Below are positions 29,960-32,103 of a stretch of DNA of 32,103 nucleotides, piece by piece; position 1 is the first letter of the stretch, and every line of letters begins with the position of its first letter. The position numbers and the translations under genes are program-made. Origin of the DNA: Firmicutes bacterium CAG:24053_14 (GTDB lineage Bacteria; Bacillota; Clostridia; Oscillospirales; Oscillospiraceae); the NCBI GenBank assembly GCA_001916715.1, contig MNSZ01000054.1:1-32103 (forward strand), in the 5' to 3' direction. The notes under the pieces were generated by a model that was not told where the DNA came from, did not search any database, and saw only the letters and a list, made by a program, of their open reading frames with translations.

Positions 29960-30984
29960 AAGCAAAAGAGTATACGTTTGACGCTTCCTATCAGCCTCAG
30001 GTAAGAACCAAGACCGACACCTCGCGCATTATGCTCGACGTTATCATCGCCCTTGTGCCGGCAATGGCATTCGGCGTATATCAGTTCGGCTTTAAGGTTC
30101 TGGCGCTTCTGGCAATAAGCGTTGCATCTGCAGTGTTCTTCGAGTGGGGCTACCGCAAGCTTATGAAGAAGCCCGGCTCGATAAACGATCTTTCCGCATG
30201 TGTCACCGGCATACTGCTGGTGCTCTGCCTGCCCGTTGACGCTCCTCTGTGGATGCCCGTCATCGGCACCTTCTTTGCCATCGTCATCGTAAAGCAGCTT
30301 TACGGCGGCATCGGCAAGAACTTCGTCAACCCTGCTCTGGCAGGCCGTGCGTTCCTGTTTTTCTCCTGGACGGCCACCATGACAAGCTGGGCCGTTCCCA
30401 AGGCTCTCGGCGGCGTATCCGTCGCGGCCGACGCCGTCACCATGGCTACTCCGCTGAGCCTCCTCAAAGAGGGCAGCGACATTGCGGCTCAGGGCTATGA
30501 TTATCTCGACATGTTCCTCGGCTTCATGCCCGGCTCCATCGGCGAGATAAGCGCACTTGCACTGCTCATCGGCGGCGCATACCTGCTCATCCGTAAGGTC
30601 ATCAACTGGCGCATCCCCGTTGCCTTCATCGGCACCGTTGCCGTTCTGACCTTCATCTTCCCGAGAAACGGCTATGCAAACCTCGACTGGATGCTCTACA
30701 ACCTCCTGTCCGGCGGTCTGCTCCTCGGCGCCTTCTTCATGGCGACCGACTACTCCTCCAGCCCCGTAACGCTCAACGGTCAGCTCCTGTTCGGCTTCGG
30801 CTGCGGCGCACTGACTGTTCTCATCCGTTACTTCGGCGGCTTCCCCGAGGGCGTTTCCTTCGCTATCCTCATCATGAACCTGTGCGCATGGGCAATTGAT
30901 AAGGGCACTCGCGGCCGTCAGTTCGGCGTGACCAAGGAAGACCTCAAGGCAGCGAAAAAGGCAGCAAAGGAGGCAAAAGCATAA
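29956..30984 (+). CDS. rnfD: Rnf complex subunit D (membrane, covalent FMN)
   Basis: This 342-residue membrane protein has about nine hydrophobic segments. FVNPALAGRAFLFFSW and the flavinylation region DAVTMATPLSLL, with Thr165 as the likely covalent FMN site, are typical of RnfD/NqrB. FMATDYSSSPVTLNGQ is also conserved. The start is GTG 29956, overlapping the rnfC stop (GTGA), with AAGGAGG upstream. It passes electrons within the membrane part of the complex and probably forms part of the ion path. Confidence 0.96.
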   Translation: MKAKEYTFDASYQPQVRTKTDTSRIMLDVIIALVPAMAFGVYQFGFKVLALLAISVASAVFFEWGYRKLMKKPGSINDLSACVTGILLVLCLPVDAPLWMPVIGTFFAIVIVKQLYGGIGKNFVNPALAGRAFLFFSWTATMTSWAVPKALGGVSVAADAVTMATPLSLLKEGSDIAAQGYDYLDMFLGFMPGSIGEISALALLIGGAYLLIRKVINWRIPVAFIGTVAVLTFIFPRNGYANLDWMLYNLLSGGLLLGAFFMATDYSSSPVTLNGQLLFGFGCGALTVLIRYFGGFPEGVSFAILIMNLCAWAIDKGTRGRQFGVTKEDLKAAKKAAKEAKA

Positions 30985-31508
30985 TGAATAAGATAGTAAA
31001 GCTTACCCTCATTCTGTTTCTCGTCTCCGCGATCATTGCCGGCGTTCTCGGCCTGACCAACATGGTTACCGAAGAGCCCATCAGACTTTATAACGAGAAA
31101 AAGACCGCAGAGGCTTACAGCGCCGTTATGGATTTTGACAGCTATGACGAGGTCTCCTACAGCGGCGACCGCAGCGAGGTCACCAAGGTCTACAAGACCA
31201 ATAACGGCGACTGGATCGTTGAAGCCGAAGTATCCGGCTCGCAGGGAATGATCACCGTCGCAGTCGGCGTAAATGCCGATCTTACCTGCAACGGCATATC
31301 GATCATCTCCAGCTCCGAGACCAGCGGCCTCGGTTCCAAGGCCAGCAACGCTGAGTTCAAGGACCAGTTCCCCGGTCTCACGGCAGATCAGGCTAAGGTC
31401 ACCAAGGACGGCGGCCAGATCAACGCCATCACCGGTGCAACCATCACATCCCGTGCAGTCTGCACGGCAGTCGGCGCAGCTATCGAAGCTGTCGGCACGC
31501 TTGGTTAA
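30984..31508 (+). CDS. rnfG: Rnf complex subunit G (extracytoplasmic FMN protein)
   Basis: This 174-residue subunit has one N-terminal membrane helix (LTLILFLVSAIIAGVLGL) and an outward-facing FMN-binding domain. TSGLGSKASNAEF and the flavinylation motif ITGATITSRAV, where Thr155 is the likely FMN attachment site, are seen. The start overlaps the rnfD stop by one base (TAATG). A GGAGG lies in the end of rnfD. Confidence 0.95.
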   Translation: MNKIVKLTLILFLVSAIIAGVLGLTNMVTEEPIRLYNEKKTAEAYSAVMDFDSYDEVSYSGDRSEVTKVYKTNNGDWIVEAEVSGSQGMITVAVGVNADLTCNGISIISSSETSGLGSKASNAEFKDQFPGLTADQAKVTKDGGQINAITGATITSRAVCTAVGAAIEAVGTLG

Positions 31509-31519
31509 GGAGGTCAGAC

Positions 31520-32103
31520 ATGAATATTAAAAAACAGTTCAAGGACGGCCTTATTACCAATAACCCCGTTCTGGTTCAGCTTCTCGGCATGTGCTCGACC
31601 ATGGCCATCACCACGATGTTCTTCAACGGCATCGGCATGGGCATATCCGTACTTATCATCCTCACCTGCTGCAACGTCGTTATCTCCGCAATGCGCAAGA
31701 TCATCCCGAATGATATCCGTATCGCAGTTTTCGTCGTCATCATCGCAGGCTTCGTTACGATAGTTGACCTCCTGCTTCAGGCATATGTTCCCGCGCTGAG
31801 CGAGTCTCTGGGCGTGTTCATCCCCCTGATCGTCGTCAACTGCATCATCATCGGCCGTGCAGAAGCATTTGCCGCGAAAAACAGCATCGGCGCTTCCGCG
31901 CTCGACGGTATCTTCCAGGGCCTTGGCTACACTATCGTTCTCACGATCATGTGCATCATCCGTGAGTTCCTCGGTTCCGGCTCCTTCGGCAAGGGCATCA
32001 TCAACACCATTAACGGTATCGGTACCGGCAATGGCCTTCAGATCTTCCCCGAAGAGTTCGGCGCAAAGCTCCTGACCATGCCTTTCGGCGGCTTCCTTAC
32101 CCT
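31520..32103 (+). CDS. rnfE: Rnf complex subunit E (partial, runs off the window)
   Basis: ATG 31520 follows TAAGGAGGT and starts MNIKKQFKDGLITNNPVLVQ, the RnfE N-terminus. The frame stays open to the window end (about 194 residues of roughly 200-230). Conserved stretches include LGMCSTMAIT, RKIIPNDIRIAVFVVIIA, LGVFIPLIVVNCIIIGRAEAFA and REFLGSGSFGKG. The two cysteine-containing half-membrane motifs (GMCST and VNCIIIGRAEAFA) match RnfA/RnfE, which hold a 2Fe-2S cluster in the membrane. rnfA and rnfB are expected downstream. Confidence 0.95.
   Translation, partial: MNIKKQFKDGLITNNPVLVQLLGMCSTMAITTMFFNGIGMGISVLIILTCCNVVISAMRKIIPNDIRIAVFVVIIAGFVTIVDLLLQAYVPALSESLGVFIPLIVVNCIIIGRAEAFAAKNSIGASALDGIFQGLGYTIVLTIMCIIREFLGSGSFGKGIINTINGIGTGNGLQIFPEEFGAKLLTMPFGGFLT

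Noticed and set aside
1..32103. CRISPR arrays, tRNA or rRNA genes, prophage, integrase or insertion sequences
   Set aside because: I saw no regularly spaced repeats, cloverleaf-like segments, or recombinase/transposase reading frames.

Overview
The window looks like a chromosomal segment of an anaerobic, probably gut-dwelling Clostridia bacterium, perhaps Oscillospirales-like. This rests on a moderately GC-rich genome with Firmicutes-type Shine-Dalgarno sequences, a clostridial rnfC-D-G-E order, an rrf2-iscS-iscU cluster, a guanine riboswitch, and near-identical lipoprotein signal peptides on several binding proteins. The taxonomic placement is inference. There are no rRNA or tRNA genes, CRISPR arrays, phage genes or intact insertion sequences.

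Layout. (1) 1-5651, plus strand: an unusual catabolic-looking operon with the end of a phosphate-binding barrel protein, an ethanolamine-type APC permease broken by a frameshift, an FGGY sugar/polyol kinase, a glycerol-1-phosphate-dehydrogenase-like enzyme and a tyrosine-phosphatase-family protein. (2) 9671-5699, minus strand: a polar amino-acid type ABC importer (binding lipoprotein, permease, ATPase), then a DapF-fold two-cysteine racemase/epimerase and a second binding lipoprotein. The second lipoprotein's fold segments appear in circularly permuted order. (3) 11051-9849, minus: a CPA2 cation/proton antiporter. (4) 11347-13505, plus: an Rrf2 Fe-S regulator with cysteine desulfurase and the IscU scaffold. 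(5) 15795-13559, minus: a GPH glycoside symporter translationally coupled to a PIG-L/LmbE deacetylase. (6) 16022-21944, plus: xanthine phosphoribosyltransferase, then a guanine-riboswitch-controlled nucleoside ABC importer (BMP lipoprotein, double ATPase, two permeases). (7) 22047-22482: a broken Xre regulator with a membrane tail. (8) 26282-22527, minus: amino-acid permease, alpha/beta hydrolase, FolC and RuvX. (9) 28313-26423, minus: a GH2 glycosidase and a small Xre regulator. (10) 28607 to the window end, plus: rnfC, rnfD, rnfG and partial rnfE of the Rnf ferredoxin:NAD+ oxidoreductase.

The most novel-looking item is the apparent natural circular permutation of the binding protein at 5699-6481. 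It sits in the same operon as a normally ordered paralogue and a racemase-like enzyme. By eye, the permuted protein also lacks the usual residues that hold the alpha-carboxylate and alpha-amino groups of an amino acid. The operon may therefore import and isomerise an unusual amino-acid-like compound.
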